Positions 33,786-43,227 are shown, counted from the first letter of the stretch. The stretch: 64,000 nucleotides of DNA from Winogradskyella vidalii (GCF_013403955.1 NZ_JABFDG010000001.1:620001-684000); one strand, 5' to 3'. Notes: generated from the letters alone by a model not told the origin. Numbers and translations are program-made.

Positions 33786-34763
33786 ATGAAGCATTTTACT
33801 CTACTATTATTACTGTTTTTAATTGTTTCCTGTCAGCAAGAACCTAAAAATATCAAATTATCTGGTCCTGTTTTTGGAACATCATATAGTGCTCAATACC
33901 ATTCTAAGGATGATACAAACTTTAAAAAACAATTTGATAGCCTATTTAATGTGGTCAACGAATCTATGTCAACCTATATTCCTGAATCTAAAATTTCTAG
34001 AATTAATAAAGGCGAAGCGGTTTTAGTAGATAAACATTTTACACGTGTTTTTGAAAAAGCAAAACTCATTTATAGAATGACGGAAGGCGCTTTTGACCCC
34101 ACAATTGGAGCTGTTGTTAATGCTTGGGATTTTGGTCCAGAAGGGAAAATTACTAACGTAGATAGTACTGCTATTGATAGTTTAATGAAATCCGTTGGTT
34201 TTAATAGAATGGGACTTAAAAACGGTAAGGTAGTAAAGAGCAGTCCGTCGTTTTTAGATTTTAATGCTATCGCCAAAGGGTATGGTGTAGATGTTCTTGG
34301 TGAGTTTTTAGAAGCCAAAGGTGTTACCGATTATTTAGTTGAAATAGGAGGGGAGATTCGTGCAAGAGGGATTAATCTTGAAAAACAATCGCCTTGGAAA
34401 GTGGGTATTGATGACCCCAATTTTGAAGGTGAACAATCGTATTCTAAAGTTATACCTCTTCAAGATGAAGCGATGGCAACCTCGGGAACCTACCGAAAAT
34501 TTAAAGTTGATGAAAACGGTAATCGTTATGCACACATTATAAATACCAAAACAGGGTATCCTAGTAAAACCAATATTTTAAGTGTTTCTGTTCTCGCGGA
34601 AGATTGTATGACTGCAGATGCTTATGCCACAGCGTTTCAAACCATGGGGATTGATAAAGTAACGGATTTTTTATATCGTCACTCAGAATTAAAAGTGTTT
34701 GTCATTTTTGAGAATGATAAGAATGAGCTTGAAACGGTGTCGTTAAATGACTTTCCGGAGTAA
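33786..34763 (+). CDS. apbE: FAD:protein FMN transferase ApbE
   Basis: ApbE (Ftp) uses FAD to attach FMN covalently to a threonine in target proteins, notably NqrB and NqrC. The 325-residue precursor is a lipoprotein (lipobox ending at C16, LLFLIVSCQQ), consistent with action in the periplasm. Diagnostic segments are GPVFGTSYSAQY, FDPTIGAVVNAWDFGP, DFNAIAKGYGVDVLGEF, YLVEIGGEIRARG, AMATSGTYRKF and the Mg-binding MTADAYATAFQTMG. It is about 7 kb downstream of the nqr operon, whose NqrB T228 and NqrC T224 are its likely substrates. Confidence 0.94.
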   Translation: MKHFTLLLLLFLIVSCQQEPKNIKLSGPVFGTSYSAQYHSKDDTNFKKQFDSLFNVVNESMSTYIPESKISRINKGEAVLVDKHFTRVFEKAKLIYRMTEGAFDPTIGAVVNAWDFGPEGKITNVDSTAIDSLMKSVGFNRMGLKNGKVVKSSPSFLDFNAIAKGYGVDVLGEFLEAKGVTDYLVEIGGEIRARGINLEKQSPWKVGIDDPNFEGEQSYSKVIPLQDEAMATSGTYRKFKVDENGNRYAHIINTKTGYPSKTNILSVSVLAEDCMTADAYATAFQTMGIDKVTDFLYRHSELKVFVIFENDKNELETVSLNDFPE

Positions 34764-34802
34764 TTCTTAGATTATAGAAATACCTAAACGAAACCCCTAT
34801 CT

Positions 34803-35171
34803 TTAGAAGGCATTTATTAACACTAACAGCCAGCCAATTACCAACAATAAGCCTCCAATAGGAGTAATTGGGCCTAAAAACCGAAGTTTCTTTCTTTTAG
34901 CATTAGATAATATCAATCCGTAAATACTAAAAGAAAATAATATAATTCCAATAGTAAAACACCAGTAAGTTGCAGAGGTGATATTTTCAGTATTAAAACC
35001 TAAAGCTAATAATACAATGGCGTGATACATCTGATATTTAACACCAACTTCAAAACTATGTAATTGGTCTTTAGATAGAATTTTCTTTAAAGCATGGGCA
35101 CCAAAAGCACCAAAGATTACGGCAAGCATTCCAAATAAAGCACCGGTAGCAATTATAATATGTTGTGTCAT
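34803..35171 (-). CDS. DUF423/TMEM256-like small membrane protein
   Basis: A 122-residue protein of four hydrophobic helices (about 5-22, 45-62, 66-84, 98-118) with the family signature FGAFGAHALKKIL in the first loop. Function unknown; members lie in the inner membrane. It is the last gene of a minus-strand group, 13 bases after the methyltransferase, and is convergent with apbE. Confidence 0.82.
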   Translation of the reverse strand: MTQHIIIATGALFGMLAVIFGAFGAHALKKILSKDQLHSFEVGVKYQMYHAIVLLALGFNTENITSATYWCFTIGIILFSFSIYGLILSNAKRKKLRFLGPITPIGGLLLVIGWLLVLINAF

Positions 35172-35184
35172 TTAATCTATTATT

Positions 35185-35967
35185 TTACTTATAAACCAAA
35201 GGAATGATTTCACCTTTAGCCAAACAGTATTTTTCAATGTCTTCTTCTGAAAGTTGAGCCGTATAGTCAACCTCTTCAACCTTAAATCCCATAGAACGCA
35301 ACTTGTCAAAATAATCACGACCATACACACGAACGTGATCATACTGTCCAAAAATCTTAGCGCGTTCCTCTCTATCGGTTATAGAATCATCTTCAAAAGT
35401 CTCCTCACGATTCAAATCTTGTGGAATCTGAAAAATACCATACCCACCCGGTTTCATCACTCTGTATAATTCTTGCATCGCTTTAGTATCATCTGGGATG
35501 TGTTCTAAAACATGATTACATAAAATAACATCATAACTATTGTCTTCAAAAGGCAAATCGCAAATATCTGCTTTCACATCTGCAATTGGTGATAGTAAAT
35601 CTGTGGTAGTATATTCTATATTTTTAAGACCTCTAAACCGTTTTAAGAAACATTGTTCTGGTGCAAAGTGGAGGACGCTTAATGCTGAACTTGATTCAGT
35701 ATCTCGGGACAAGAAATCTGTTTCATTTTTTAAATACAACCACAATAATCGGTGGCGTTCCAAACTTAAGGTTGATGGCGATAAAACATTGTTTCGTTGA
35801 TTACCGTAACCATAAGGTAAAAAGGTTTTAAAGCTCTTACCATCAATGGGGTCTGTATAGGTGTTACCTTTTAAAAAGAAGGCTAAAATGGGGCGTGCCA
35901 CATAACTAAGCCTTATGAGTAAAGGTCTTGGAATGGTGTTTAATATTATTTTGAAGAGTTTTTTCAT
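35185..35967 (-). CDS. SAM-dependent methyltransferase
   Basis: A class I methyltransferase of 260 residues (start MKKLFKIILN). Motif I is atypical (VLHFAPEQCF), motif II is YTTTDLL, and the LCNHVLEHIPDD segment plus VMKPGGYGIFQIP are the familiar Methyltransf_11 landmarks. Substrate unknown. A longer frame starting 18 bases earlier would encode its first residues from the inverted-repeat end of the neighbouring GxxExxY cassette, so the internal ATG at 35967 is preferred. The cassette end starts 3 bases upstream of this ATG, and may have separated the gene from its promoter or former operon partners. Confidence 0.85.
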   Translation of the reverse strand: MKKLFKIILNTIPRPLLIRLSYVARPILAFFLKGNTYTDPIDGKSFKTFLPYGYGNQRNNVLSPSTLSLERHRLLWLYLKNETDFLSRDTESSSALSVLHFAPEQCFLKRFRGLKNIEYTTTDLLSPIADVKADICDLPFEDNSYDVILCNHVLEHIPDDTKAMQELYRVMKPGGYGIFQIPQDLNREETFEDDSITDREERAKIFGQYDHVRVYGRDYFDKLRSMGFKVEEVDYTAQLSEEDIEKYCLAKGEIIPLVYK

Positions 35968-35970
35968 TGT

Positions 35971-36462
35971 TACGCAGAGATTCACGGAGAGACACAGAGG
36001 TTCACGGAGTGCTTACTCAGATGTGTTTATGAATCGTTTTATACCGTTTTTTAAAAGTTTAGTATTGAAATTGAATAATAGTCCAATAGGATAATCTCCT
36101 AATTTCATGTAAGTCAGTATTTGAGCAGTATGTACATCTGTGAATTTTTCAACTGTTTTGAGCTCAATAACTATTTTGTTTTCTACTAATATATCAATTC
36201 TGTAACCGTGATCTAAAGTGATATCTTTATAAATAATAGGTCTTGAAACTTCTTTTTGAACTGAATAGCCTAGTGCTTTTAATTCATAAAATAAACAGTC
36301 CTGATAAGCGGATTCTAAAAGGCCTGGGCCAAGTTCTTTATGCACTTCTATAGCTGCTCCTATAATATTTTCCGTAATTTTATCGTATACCATAATGTCA
36401 AAATTATACTCAAAACGCTCCGTGAATCTCCGTGAAAACTCTAAGTATCTCTGAGAAATAAC
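35971..36462. mobile_element. GxxExxY cassette bounded by imperfect terminal inverted repeats
   Basis: The left end reads GCAGAGATTCACGGAG followed by AGACACAGAGGTTCACGGAG. The right end, read as reverse complement, has CAGAGATACTTAGAG and TTCACGGAGATTCACGGAG. Thus both ends carry paired CACGGAG motifs facing inward and GAGA-rich outer parts. The roughly 490-base piece holds a single gene and sits inside a compact minus-strand gene run. No transposase is coded, so movement would need help in trans; call as mobile element is inference. Confidence 0.5.
36013..36393 (-). CDS. GxxExxY protein, PD-(D/E)XK nuclease-like
   Basis: A 126-residue protein whose name-giving motif is G24-L-L-E27-S-A-Y30. 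A second conserved block, D67 with IVIELK (E77, K79), fits the D-E-x-K core of the PD-(D/E)XK nuclease superfamily, and H15 lies in the IEVHKELGPG segment. The family is frequent in Bacteroidota and other phyla, often solitary and surrounded by repeats, and no function is proven to my knowledge. Here it lies inside imperfect terminal repeats with CACGGAG motifs. All candidate catalytic residues are intact, so the gene appears functional. Confidence 0.85.
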   Translation of the reverse strand: MVYDKITENIIGAAIEVHKELGPGLLESAYQDCLFYELKALGYSVQKEVSRPIIYKDITLDHGYRIDILVENKIVIELKTVEKFTDVHTAQILTYMKLGDYPIGLLFNFNTKLLKNGIKRFINTSE

Positions 36463-36519
36463 TATTTGGTGATAGTAAGAAACAATACCGTTACTTATTT
36501 CAGAAAATAAAAATAATAT

Positions 36520-37296
36520 TTACGCTTCTATCTGACTAGAAATTAAATCATAAATACCATCCCAAAGCGCAATTCTATGCTGTAAAGCTGCTTTAGCAAC
36601 TTCTAAAGCTTCATTCCATTTTTGTTCCTCATTACCACATAATTCTTCAATCATTTGTAAAGACAAAGGGCCATGTTCATCACCATCTAATTCAATATGA
36701 CGTTTTAAATAGTAGGTTAATTTACTATAGGTATTATCGCTAGTTTTAGACTGGTTTATAATTTGAAAAAACATATCCGGAATCACATCTTCACGCCCAA
36801 AAGTAAAGGCTGAAGCTATTTTGTGTGGTTCTTTTGTAGCAATCACTTGAAATGTAAAGTTTACGAATTTTAAAGTTTCGGTATGTAATTCAACTTTAGT
36901 ACTCGTGTTTTCTATTGAAAAACCATTTTGAATATGACAGACAAAATTCTCAATTTGCGTGGTGCTTGCATTAATTTGATGCATGGCATCTAAATACATT
37001 TCGTAATGACTTTTAGGCTCTCCTAACTCGTTAATGTCACTTTCTTCACCAAGTACAATTTCATTTATAAAACGTGCCGTAGAAGGATTTCTAACAGGCG
37101 TCCAGGGCACTTTTGTATTGGTTAATTGATTTTGAAGCGCTTTTAGTAAAGACATAAAATCCCAAACCGCAAATACATGTTGCTCCATAAATGTTTTTAT
37201 ATCTTCTATTGAAGATAAAGCACTATATAACTTATGGTTGTTGAGTTCAGCTCTTAAACGCGTTAATTCTTTTTCTAAGTGTGCAATGCTCATCAT
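36520..37296 (-). CDS. DUF3050-type protein (haem oxygenase-like fold suspected)
   Basis: The 258-residue, helix-rich, soluble protein shows DUF3050 features: [55 protein letters not shown] and [13 protein letters not shown]. The spaced His and Glu residues ([28 protein letters not shown]) recall haem-oxygenase-like di-iron oxidases, but that is an inference by pattern only. The gene begins 8 bases after map stops, so it is in one transcript with it. Physiological role unknown. Confidence 0.75.
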   Translation of the reverse strand: MMSIAHLEKELTRLRAELNNHKLYSALSSIEDIKTFMEQHVFAVWDFMSLLKALQNQLTNTKVPWTPVRNPSTARFINEIVLGEESDINELGEPKSHYEMYLDAMHQINASTTQIENFVCHIQNGFSIENTSTKVELHTETLKFVNFTFQVIATKEPHKIASAFTFGREDVIPDMFFQIINQSKTSDNTYSKLTYYLKRHIELDGDEHGPLSLQMIEELCGNEEQKWNEALEVAKAALQHRIALWDGIYDLISSQIEA

Positions 37297-37304
37297 AATA
37301 TTAT

Positions 37305-38123
37305 TTAAAGAACTAAAGCATTTTGTCTAAAAGCATCTTCATCAGAAGAAGTAATTCCTAAGGCCTCATGCACATAACCGAAAGTCGATAAAATCTCAGG
37401 TTTTCCATCTACAATGGCAACATCGTGTTCAAAATGTACACTTGGTTTTCCGTCAAGAGTTACAATGGTCCAGCCATCACTGAGTTGTTTTACTTTATGA
37501 GTTCCTAAATTGATCATAGGTTCAATAGCTACAACCATGCCTTCAATAAACTTTTTGCCACGGCCACGTTTTCCGTAATTAGGCATATTAGGATCTTCGT
37601 GCATTTTTCGGCCTAATCCATGACCAACTAATTCTCTAACAACACCATAACCTGCTGCTTCGGTGTGTTGCTGAATGGCATAACCAACATCACCTACGCG
37701 ATTGCCAACTTTTAATTGTTCAATACCTTTATACAGTGATTCCTTTGTTACTTGAATTAATTTTTTGGTATCCTCAGCAACTTCTCCTATTTCAAAAGTG
37801 TAAGCATGATCACCATAAAAACCATTTTTTAGTGAGCCACAATCTACAGAAACAATATCGCCATTTTTTAGTGGGACATCTGTAGGTAAGCCATGAACAA
37901 CCGCTTCATTTACACTACAAAGTAATGTTGAAGGACAGTCGTAAAGTCCTTTGAAACCTGGCAAAGCACCATGGTCTCTAATAAATTCTTCTGCTATTGT
38001 ATCTAAGTGATTGGTGGTAACGCCTTCTTTTATTTCTTTGGCTAACATACCTAAAGTTTTAGATACGATAAGCGCACTGTGACGCATCAATTCAATTTCC
38101 TCTGCTGTTTTTGCTATAATCAT
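37305..38123 (-). CDS. map: Type I methionine aminopeptidase
   Basis: This removes the N-terminal Met from nascent proteins. All five metal ligands are seen: D94, D105, H168, E201 and E232, in [20 protein letters not shown] (20), [22 protein letters not shown] and HFEHDVAI. Length 272 residues is slightly longer than the E. coli enzyme (264) because of a C-terminal tail. It heads the minus-strand run with DUF3050 and has a -7 box 20 bases upstream of its ATG. Confidence 0.95.
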   Translation of the reverse strand: MIIAKTAEEIELMRHSALIVSKTLGMLAKEIKEGVTTNHLDTIAEEFIRDHGALPGFKGLYDCPSTLLCSVNEAVVHGLPTDVPLKNGDIVSVDCGSLKNGFYGDHAYTFEIGEVAEDTKKLIQVTKESLYKGIEQLKVGNRVGDVGYAIQQHTEAAGYGVVRELVGHGLGRKMHEDPNMPNYGKRGRGKKFIEGMVVAIEPMINLGTHKVKQLSDGWTIVTLDGKPSVHFEHDVAIVDGKPEILSTFGYVHEALGITSSDEDAFRQNALVL

Positions 38124-38142
38124 GATTCAAAATATTGAGCCA

Positions 38143-38150
38143 CAAAGATA
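38143..38150 (-). promoter_or_regulatory. -7 promoter box of map
   Basis: Minus-strand TATCTTTG, a perfect TAnnTTTG box 20 bases upstream of the map ATG. Confidence 0.5.
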
Positions 38151-38346
38151 GGTAATCCCATTTCTTGATTGAAATTAAGGCTGAAGAAAATAAGGATTAT
38201 TTATAAGGCTATAAATAGGCATTAGGGCGTAGGTCTGAAAAGTATTATTTTTGTAATAAATCGACTTAGAAAAGCCGTTTTTAACCTGTTGTTTTCAAAT
38301 TCTTCAAAACATGATAAAAAACAGTTTCTATTTGGCTTTGCTAGCT

Positions 38347-38354
38347 TAGATTTG
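38347..38354 (+). promoter_or_regulatory. -7 promoter box of the CoA transferase gene
   Basis: TAGATTTG matches TAnnTTTG and ends 22 bases before the ATG at 38376. Another match (TATTTTTG at 38246-38253) further upstream could be an alternative start site. Confidence 0.4.
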
Positions 38355-38375
38355 CTAACTGAAATTTGAATCACT

Positions 38376-39644
38376 ATGTATAGAACTGTTACCGCAGAAG
38401 AAGCCTTAAAAGTTGTAAAGTCTAATGATCGCGTATATATACAAGCCGCTGCCGCAGCACCGCAAACGCTTGTAAAAGCACTTTCAGCCAGACATGAAGA
38501 ATTACGTAATGTTGAAATTTGTCAGTTGCATACCGAAGGTGTCGCGCCTTATGCTAATCCTGAATTTAAAGACAGCTTCCATGTTAATTCCTTTTTTCTT
38601 GGTAAAAATGTAAGACATACTATAAAAGCGGGTAATGGATCCTATACGCCTGTTTTTTTAAGTGAGTTACCACGACTTTTTCAGCAACGTATTTTAGAAC
38701 TCGATGTCGTGTTAATTCATGTATCGGTTCCGGACCGTCATGGTTATTGTTCATTAGGCGTTTCTGTTGAAGCCATTTTGGCAGCAATCGATAATGCAAA
38801 GACGGTTATTGCTCAGGTAAATCCACAAATGCCAAGAACACATGGAGCTGGGATTATACATATCTCTGAAATTGATTTTTTTGTAGAGGTAAACGATGAT
38901 CTCCCGCTCTGTCCAATGGCAGAGCCTAATCCTATAGAACGTAAAATAGGAGATTTTGTTGCTGGCCTAATTGAGGATCGAAGTACGTTACAAATGGGAA
39001 TTGGCTCTATTCCTAATGCCGTTTTATCGCGTTTGCATAACCATAAAGATTTAGGGTTACACACCGAGTTGTTTTCTGATGGCGTTATTGATTTAATAAT
39101 GAGTAATGTGATTAACGGTAATTATAAAAAGATCAATCGTGGGCGTGCTCTTTCTACATTTCTAATGGGGTCTAAGCGTTTGTATGATTATGTAGATGAT
39201 AATCCGTTTGTAGAAATGCGTGCTTCTAATTATACGAATAATGCAGCGTATATAAAACAAAATCCTAAAATGGTGGCTATTAATTCTGCTATTGAAGTTG
39301 ATGTTACGGGGCAAGTTTGTGCAGATTCTATTGGTTCTAATATGTATTCTGGTGTTGGAGGTCAAATGGATTTTATAAGAGGTGCCTCATTAAGTGAAGG
39401 TGGTAAAGCGATTATTGCATTGCCTTCGGTTACTAAAAGTGGTATTAGTCGCATTGTGCCTATACTGAAACCTGGCGCGGGTGTTGTAACGACAAGGGCT
39501 CATGTACACTATGTTGTTACAGAGTATGGTATTGCTAATTTATATGGAAAAACAATTAGGAAAAGAGTGAAAGCTCTGGTAGATATTGCACACCCAGACC
39601 ACAGAGAGTCAATAGATAGAACGTATTTTGATTTAATTAAATAA
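38376..39644 (+). CDS. Acetyl-CoA hydrolase/transferase family CoA transferase
   Basis: The 422-residue protein belongs to the family I-like acetyl-CoA hydrolase/4-hydroxybutyrate CoA-transferase group. Visible landmarks are QMGIGSIPNAVLSRL, the catalytic Glu in LHTELFSDGVIDL, SNMYSGVGGQMDFIRGA with the GxGG loop, and TEYGIANLYGKTIRKR near the end. It moves CoA between acetate and another acyl donor or hydrolyses acyl-CoA; the donor cannot be told. It is convergent with the HAD-like gene, with 9 bases between stops. Confidence 0.88.
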   Translation: MYRTVTAEEALKVVKSNDRVYIQAAAAAPQTLVKALSARHEELRNVEICQLHTEGVAPYANPEFKDSFHVNSFFLGKNVRHTIKAGNGSYTPVFLSELPRLFQQRILELDVVLIHVSVPDRHGYCSLGVSVEAILAAIDNAKTVIAQVNPQMPRTHGAGIIHISEIDFFVEVNDDLPLCPMAEPNPIERKIGDFVAGLIEDRSTLQMGIGSIPNAVLSRLHNHKDLGLHTELFSDGVIDLIMSNVINGNYKKINRGRALSTFLMGSKRLYDYVDDNPFVEMRASNYTNNAAYIKQNPKMVAINSAIEVDVTGQVCADSIGSNMYSGVGGQMDFIRGASLSEGGKAIIALPSVTKSGISRIVPILKPGAGVVTTRAHVHYVVTEYGIANLYGKTIRKRVKALVDIAHPDHRESIDRTYFDLIK

Positions 39645-39653
39645 CAAAAAACA

Positions 39654-40052
39654 TTAAAATTGCCACCACTTTTTTGGTGTTGGAGGAATTTTAGGAACTT
39701 CATCTGTGACAATTTGATAAACTTCTCCCCAACCTAAAATACCACCAATATTACGATCATCTATAAATAGGTCGGCATGAATTTTACGGCTTCTACTATA
39801 ATCGAATTTTTCTTCTGGGAAACTAGCATTTACAGCATAAAACTCAATGCCGTTTTGTTTACAGAAATCAACAGCTTCTTGAAGTCTAGGTCCACACCGA
39901 TATGTCCAAAGAATTAAACGATGCCCATCTTCTTGAAATCTTTTAAGTGTTTCAAAAGCAAAAATGCGTGTTTTTCCAATCTTAGGATAAGCATCTTCTA
40001 CGATGGTACCATCAAAATCTACGGCTATTATTAATCTGTTTTGAAAATTCAT
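39654..40052 (-). CDS. HAD-superfamily-like phosphatase, small
   Basis: This 132-residue protein starts MNFQNRLIIAVDFDGTIVED, carrying the HAD motif I DxDGT. LWTYRCG matches motif II (Thr) and HADLFIDDRNIGG matches motif IV (DD). No cap domain is present; size and order fit the BT0820-like small HAD proteins of Bacteroidota. Substrate unknown. ATG 40052 is chosen over a TTG four codons earlier. Its stop is 9 bases from the convergent CoA transferase stop. Confidence 0.8.
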   Translation of the reverse strand: MNFQNRLIIAVDFDGTIVEDAYPKIGKTRIFAFETLKRFQEDGHRLILWTYRCGPRLQEAVDFCKQNGIEFYAVNASFPEEKFDYSRSRKIHADLFIDDRNIGGILGWGEVYQIVTDEVPKIPPTPKKWWQF

Positions 40053-40123
40053 GCGATTTGTCAATTGAATGGTAAAATTACAACAATAAGAAATTTACAC
40101 CAACTTGAAAAAAGGACTAATGT

Positions 40124-40170
40124 CAAAAAATCGTTTCTTTTTAGGTTAATTAAAGCTAAAAAGAAACGAT
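40124..40170 (-). terminator. Intrinsic terminator of gpmI
   Basis: A perfect 15-bp stem (ATCGTTTCTTTTTAG and its complement) with an 11-base loop, followed on the minus strand by a six-T run. It lies about 33 bases after the gpmI stop and upstream of the HAD-like gene. Confidence 0.88.
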
Positions 40171-40202
40171 ATGTTTTGGACTTTATTTATTAAGACTTGT
40201 GA

Positions 40203-41720
40203 TTATACAAGGCTTTCTTGGGTCATTGCTTTAGGTTGTGGTAGACCTATAAGTTTTAAAATTGTAGGGGCTACATCTCCTAAAATTCCGTCTTTAATTG
40301 TTTTTAATTCGTTGTCAATTAAAATAATTGGTACCGGATTTGTAGTGTGAGCCGTATTTGGAGTACCGTCTGGATTGATCATAGTTTCACAGTTTCCGTG
40401 ATCGGCAATTAGAAGCGTTGTGTAGCCATGGTCTAATGCTGTTGAGACCACATCAGTAACACATTTGTCTACATGCTCACAAGCTTGTATAGCAGCTTCC
40501 ATAACACCAGTATGACCAACCATATCGCCATTAGCGAAATTTAGACAAACAAAATCGACCTCTTCTTTTTCTAACTCAGGAACTAAAGCGTCACGCAATT
40601 CATAAGCACTCATTTCTGGTTTTAAATCGTAAGTAGCTACTTTTGGTGAGTTTCTTAAGATTCTAGTTTCACCTTCAAAAGGTTTTTCTTGGCCACCCGA
40701 AAAGAAAAATGTAACATGAGGATATTTCTCAGTTTCAGCAATTCGGATTTGTTTTCTGTTGTGTTTCTCTAAAATTTCACCTAAAGTTTCAGAAAGATTA
40801 TCTTTATTAAAAACAACTTTCATGCCTTTAAAACTATCATCATAATTTGTTATGGTAACGTAGTAAAGGTTCAATTTATGCATGTTTTGTTCGTGGAAAT
40901 CACGTTGCGATAAGGCTTCAGTTAACTGTCTTCCTCTGTCGGTTCTAAAATTGAAAAAGATAACAACATCGTCTTCTTTAATTGTTGTTACAGGCTGGTT
41001 ATTACTGTCTGTAACAATTAAAGGCTTTATAAATTCATCTGTAATATCTTCAGCGTAATTATTTTTAATAGATTTTATGACGTCTTGTGTTTTTTCGCCT
41101 TCGCCTTTAACCATTGCGTCATAAGCATACTTTACACGTTCCCAACGTTTGTCTCTATCCATAGCGTAATAACGACCTGTTACGGTAGCTAACTGCCCAG
41201 ATGTTTTTTCTAAATGTTCTTCTAATTCTGAAATAAAACCATATCCAGATTTTGGGTCCACGTCTCTACCATCGGTAAAGGCATGAACAAAAACATTGTC
41301 TAAGCCATAATCATGTGTGGCATCGAGTAAGCCAAAAAGATGATTAATATGTGAGTGTACACCACCATCACTAACTAAGCCTAGTAGGTGAACATTTTTG
41401 TTATTAGATTTTGCATACTCAAAAGCTGTTTTTAAAACAGGCTCCTCACGAAGCGTATTATTTTTTACAGCGAGATTAATTTTTACAAGGTCCTGATAAA
41501 CAATTCTACCAGCACCTAAATTCATGTGTCCAACTTCGCTATTTCCCATCTGACCTTCTGGTAAACCTACATGTAAACCGTCGGTCCTTAAACTTGCACT
41601 AGGGTACTTCGTGTATAAAGAGTCAATAAATGGAGTTTGTGCATTGTCTATTGCCGAAACTTTAGGGTCAGGAGATTTTCCCCAACCATCTAAAATCATT
41701 AAAATAACCTTCTTATTCAT
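40203..41720 (-). CDS. gpmI: 2,3-bisphosphoglycerate-independent phosphoglycerate mutase
   Basis: This glycolytic and gluconeogenic enzyme interconverts 3- and 2-phosphoglycerate with a phosphoserine intermediate and Mn. The 505-residue length is standard. D11 in ILDGWGKS and S61 in GQMGNSEVGHMNLGAGR are metal/nucleophile residues, with DRDKRWERV and FVHAFTDGRD for substrate binding and ADHGNCE near the C-terminus. It is monocistronic, with its own promoter and terminator. Confidence 0.96.
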   Translation of the reverse strand: MNKKVILMILDGWGKSPDPKVSAIDNAQTPFIDSLYTKYPSASLRTDGLHVGLPEGQMGNSEVGHMNLGAGRIVYQDLVKINLAVKNNTLREEPVLKTAFEYAKSNNKNVHLLGLVSDGGVHSHINHLFGLLDATHDYGLDNVFVHAFTDGRDVDPKSGYGFISELEEHLEKTSGQLATVTGRYYAMDRDKRWERVKYAYDAMVKGEGEKTQDVIKSIKNNYAEDITDEFIKPLIVTDSNNQPVTTIKEDDVVIFFNFRTDRGRQLTEALSQRDFHEQNMHKLNLYYVTITNYDDSFKGMKVVFNKDNLSETLGEILEKHNRKQIRIAETEKYPHVTFFFSGGQEKPFEGETRILRNSPKVATYDLKPEMSAYELRDALVPELEKEEVDFVCLNFANGDMVGHTGVMEAAIQACEHVDKCVTDVVSTALDHGYTTLLIADHGNCETMINPDGTPNTAHTTNPVPIILIDNELKTIKDGILGDVAPTILKLIGLPQPKAMTQESLV

Positions 41721-41739
41721 GTGTTTATGTTTTATATAT

Positions 41740-41768
41740 CAAAGATAACACTTACAACTTTATCACAA
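41740..41768 (-). promoter_or_regulatory. Promoter of gpmI
   Basis: Minus strand: TTG (41768-41766), 18-base spacer, TATCTTTG (41747-41740). The ATG is 20 bases downstream. Confidence 0.6.
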
Positions 41769-41982
41769 TTCTGATAATTGAAAAATTTTTAAGCGTTAAC
41801 GTTATTTTAAATTTAGGTAATCCACTGATAAAGCAATATCTGGTTTTTTGGATAGTATTAACAGATTTGTTTTTAGAGCGTTAAAGAAATGTTATAAAAA
41901 AAAATAACTGTAACAATTTAAGAATTATGTCGTCTCTTTAGTATAACAAAACAACAATCAATTAAATTTAAAATCTTTCATC

Positions 41983-42378
41983 ATGAAAAAATCAGTAGTC
42001 GTTTTAGCCTTAGCATTAGGTTTTTCAATCAGTAATTTAAATGCATCAAATTTCAATTTAACTTCAGAAGTTAATTCTGTTAGTTTCCAAACCGTTGAGG
42101 TTAGTCCTTTATGTAAGGCTGTTGCCACAGGTAATATCGAAGAAGTTAAAAAATTACTTAACAATGGCGCGGATGTAAATGCCAAATCTAACGGTCTTAT
42201 GCCGATACATTATGCCGCAAAATACAATAGGGTAGAATTAATTAAGATATTGATTACAGCAGGTTCTAAAATTCATGACGCTTGTGATTCTGGTCTTACA
42301 GCTTTAAGACATGCCGAAAAAGCAAATGCTAAAGATGCAGCACTATTCTTAAAGCGATTTAAAAATAAAACAGTTTAG
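41983..42378 (+). CDS. Exported ankyrin-repeat protein
   Basis: A 131-residue protein with a signal peptide (MKKSVVVLALALGFSISNLNAS) followed by about three ankyrin repeats: LCKAVATGNIEEVKKLLNNGADVNA, here described only by its TPLH-like features, MPIHYAAKYNRVELIKILI, and LTALRHAEKANAKDAALFLKRF. Ankyrin repeats bind proteins; nothing indicates a partner. It is monocistronic with a terminator. Confidence 0.8.
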   Translation: MKKSVVVLALALGFSISNLNASNFNLTSEVNSVSFQTVEVSPLCKAVATGNIEEVKKLLNNGADVNAKSNGLMPIHYAAKYNRVELIKILITAGSKIHDACDSGLTALRHAEKANAKDAALFLKRFKNKTV

Positions 42379-42416
42379 TTAAATACTAATATTGAGTTTG
42401 AGTTAGTTAGTAAGAG

Positions 42417-42443
42417 AAAGTGTCTTTTTTAAGACACTTTTTT
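42417..42443 (+). terminator. Intrinsic terminator after the ankyrin gene
   Basis: Hairpin AAAGTGTCTT / AAGACACTTT with a TTTT loop, followed by more T residues. It lies 38 bases after the stop. Confidence 0.85.
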
Positions 42444-42519
42444 GTGTTTAATAGATTCGCCCTTATTAATTTCTTTTGTTAACTATCATTCAAATTGTAG
42501 CTGTTAAATGATATTTCAA

Positions 42520-43227
42520 TTACTTTAAAAAGCCCAAATCGGTTTCTGTACCAATCTCATAAGGTGCTTTATTATATTCAAAAATTCGAGCGTCTAAGGT
42601 TCCTTTTAGGGTGATTTGCTGATCTTCAACTTCTATCCAACTTCCTTCACGTAAGCCAATAACAGGTTGGCTATTATAGGCGTGAAATTCTTTAATTCTG
42701 GTTGCTCTAGTTTCTCCCATATGCGTACTGCCTGCAATTGGGTCTATATAATGCGGGTTAATATTAAAGGGCACAAAGCTCAAAGTTTTAAAACTTGGCG
42801 GATAGACAATAGGCATATCATTTGTTGTATTCATGGTTAAACCACAAATATTACTGCCTGCGCTAGTCCCTAAATAAGGTGTGCCATTTGTTACTGCATT
42901 TTGTAAAGCTAATAACACCTTGTTTTTATACAGTTGAGAAACCAAAACAAATGTATTGCCACCACCAACAAAAATTCCGGTGGCGTTTTTTATAGCGGCT
43001 TCGGCATTATCAAATTCATGAATCCCTTTAAGGGTCTTACCGATGGTCTTAAAAGCTTTTGCAGCTACTTTTGTGTATTCATCGTGCGAGATCCCTCCTG
43101 GTCTTGCATACGGAATAAATAATATAGTGTCTGTAGATTTAAAATGAATTTTAAGCGTCTCTAATAAGTATTCTAAATAACCACTTCCATGAATTGTAGA
43201 AGTGCTGGCGATTATAATGGATTTCAA
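42520..43227 (-). CDS. pepE: Dipeptidase E-type serine peptidase (S51)
   Basis: Peptidase E cleaves Asp-Xaa dipeptides in the cytoplasm. The 235-residue protein carries the nucleophile elbow GTSAGSN with S122, IFVGGGNTFVL (86-95) and the GLREGSWIEVED segment. The start is a TTG at 43227 (MKSIIIAST), because no ATG lies upstream and the family begins just there. It is convergent with the ankyrin gene and divergent from the first of the three overlapping paralogs. Confidence 0.9.
   Translation of the reverse strand: MKSIIIASTSTIHGSGYLEYLLETLKIHFKSTDTILFIPYARPGGISHDEYTKVAAKAFKTIGKTLKGIHEFDNAEAAIKNATGIFVGGGNTFVLVSQLYKNKVLLALQNAVTNGTPYLGTSAGSNICGLTMNTTNDMPIVYPPSFKTLSFVPFNINPHYIDPIAGSTHMGETRATRIKEFHAYNSQPVIGLREGSWIEVEDQQITLKGTLDARIFEYNKAPYEIGTETDLGFLK

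Noticed and set aside
35968..35985. Six extra N-terminal residues (MNLCVT) for the methyltransferase
   Set aside because: These codons derive from the inverted-repeat end of the neighbouring cassette; the internal ATG precedes a normal start.
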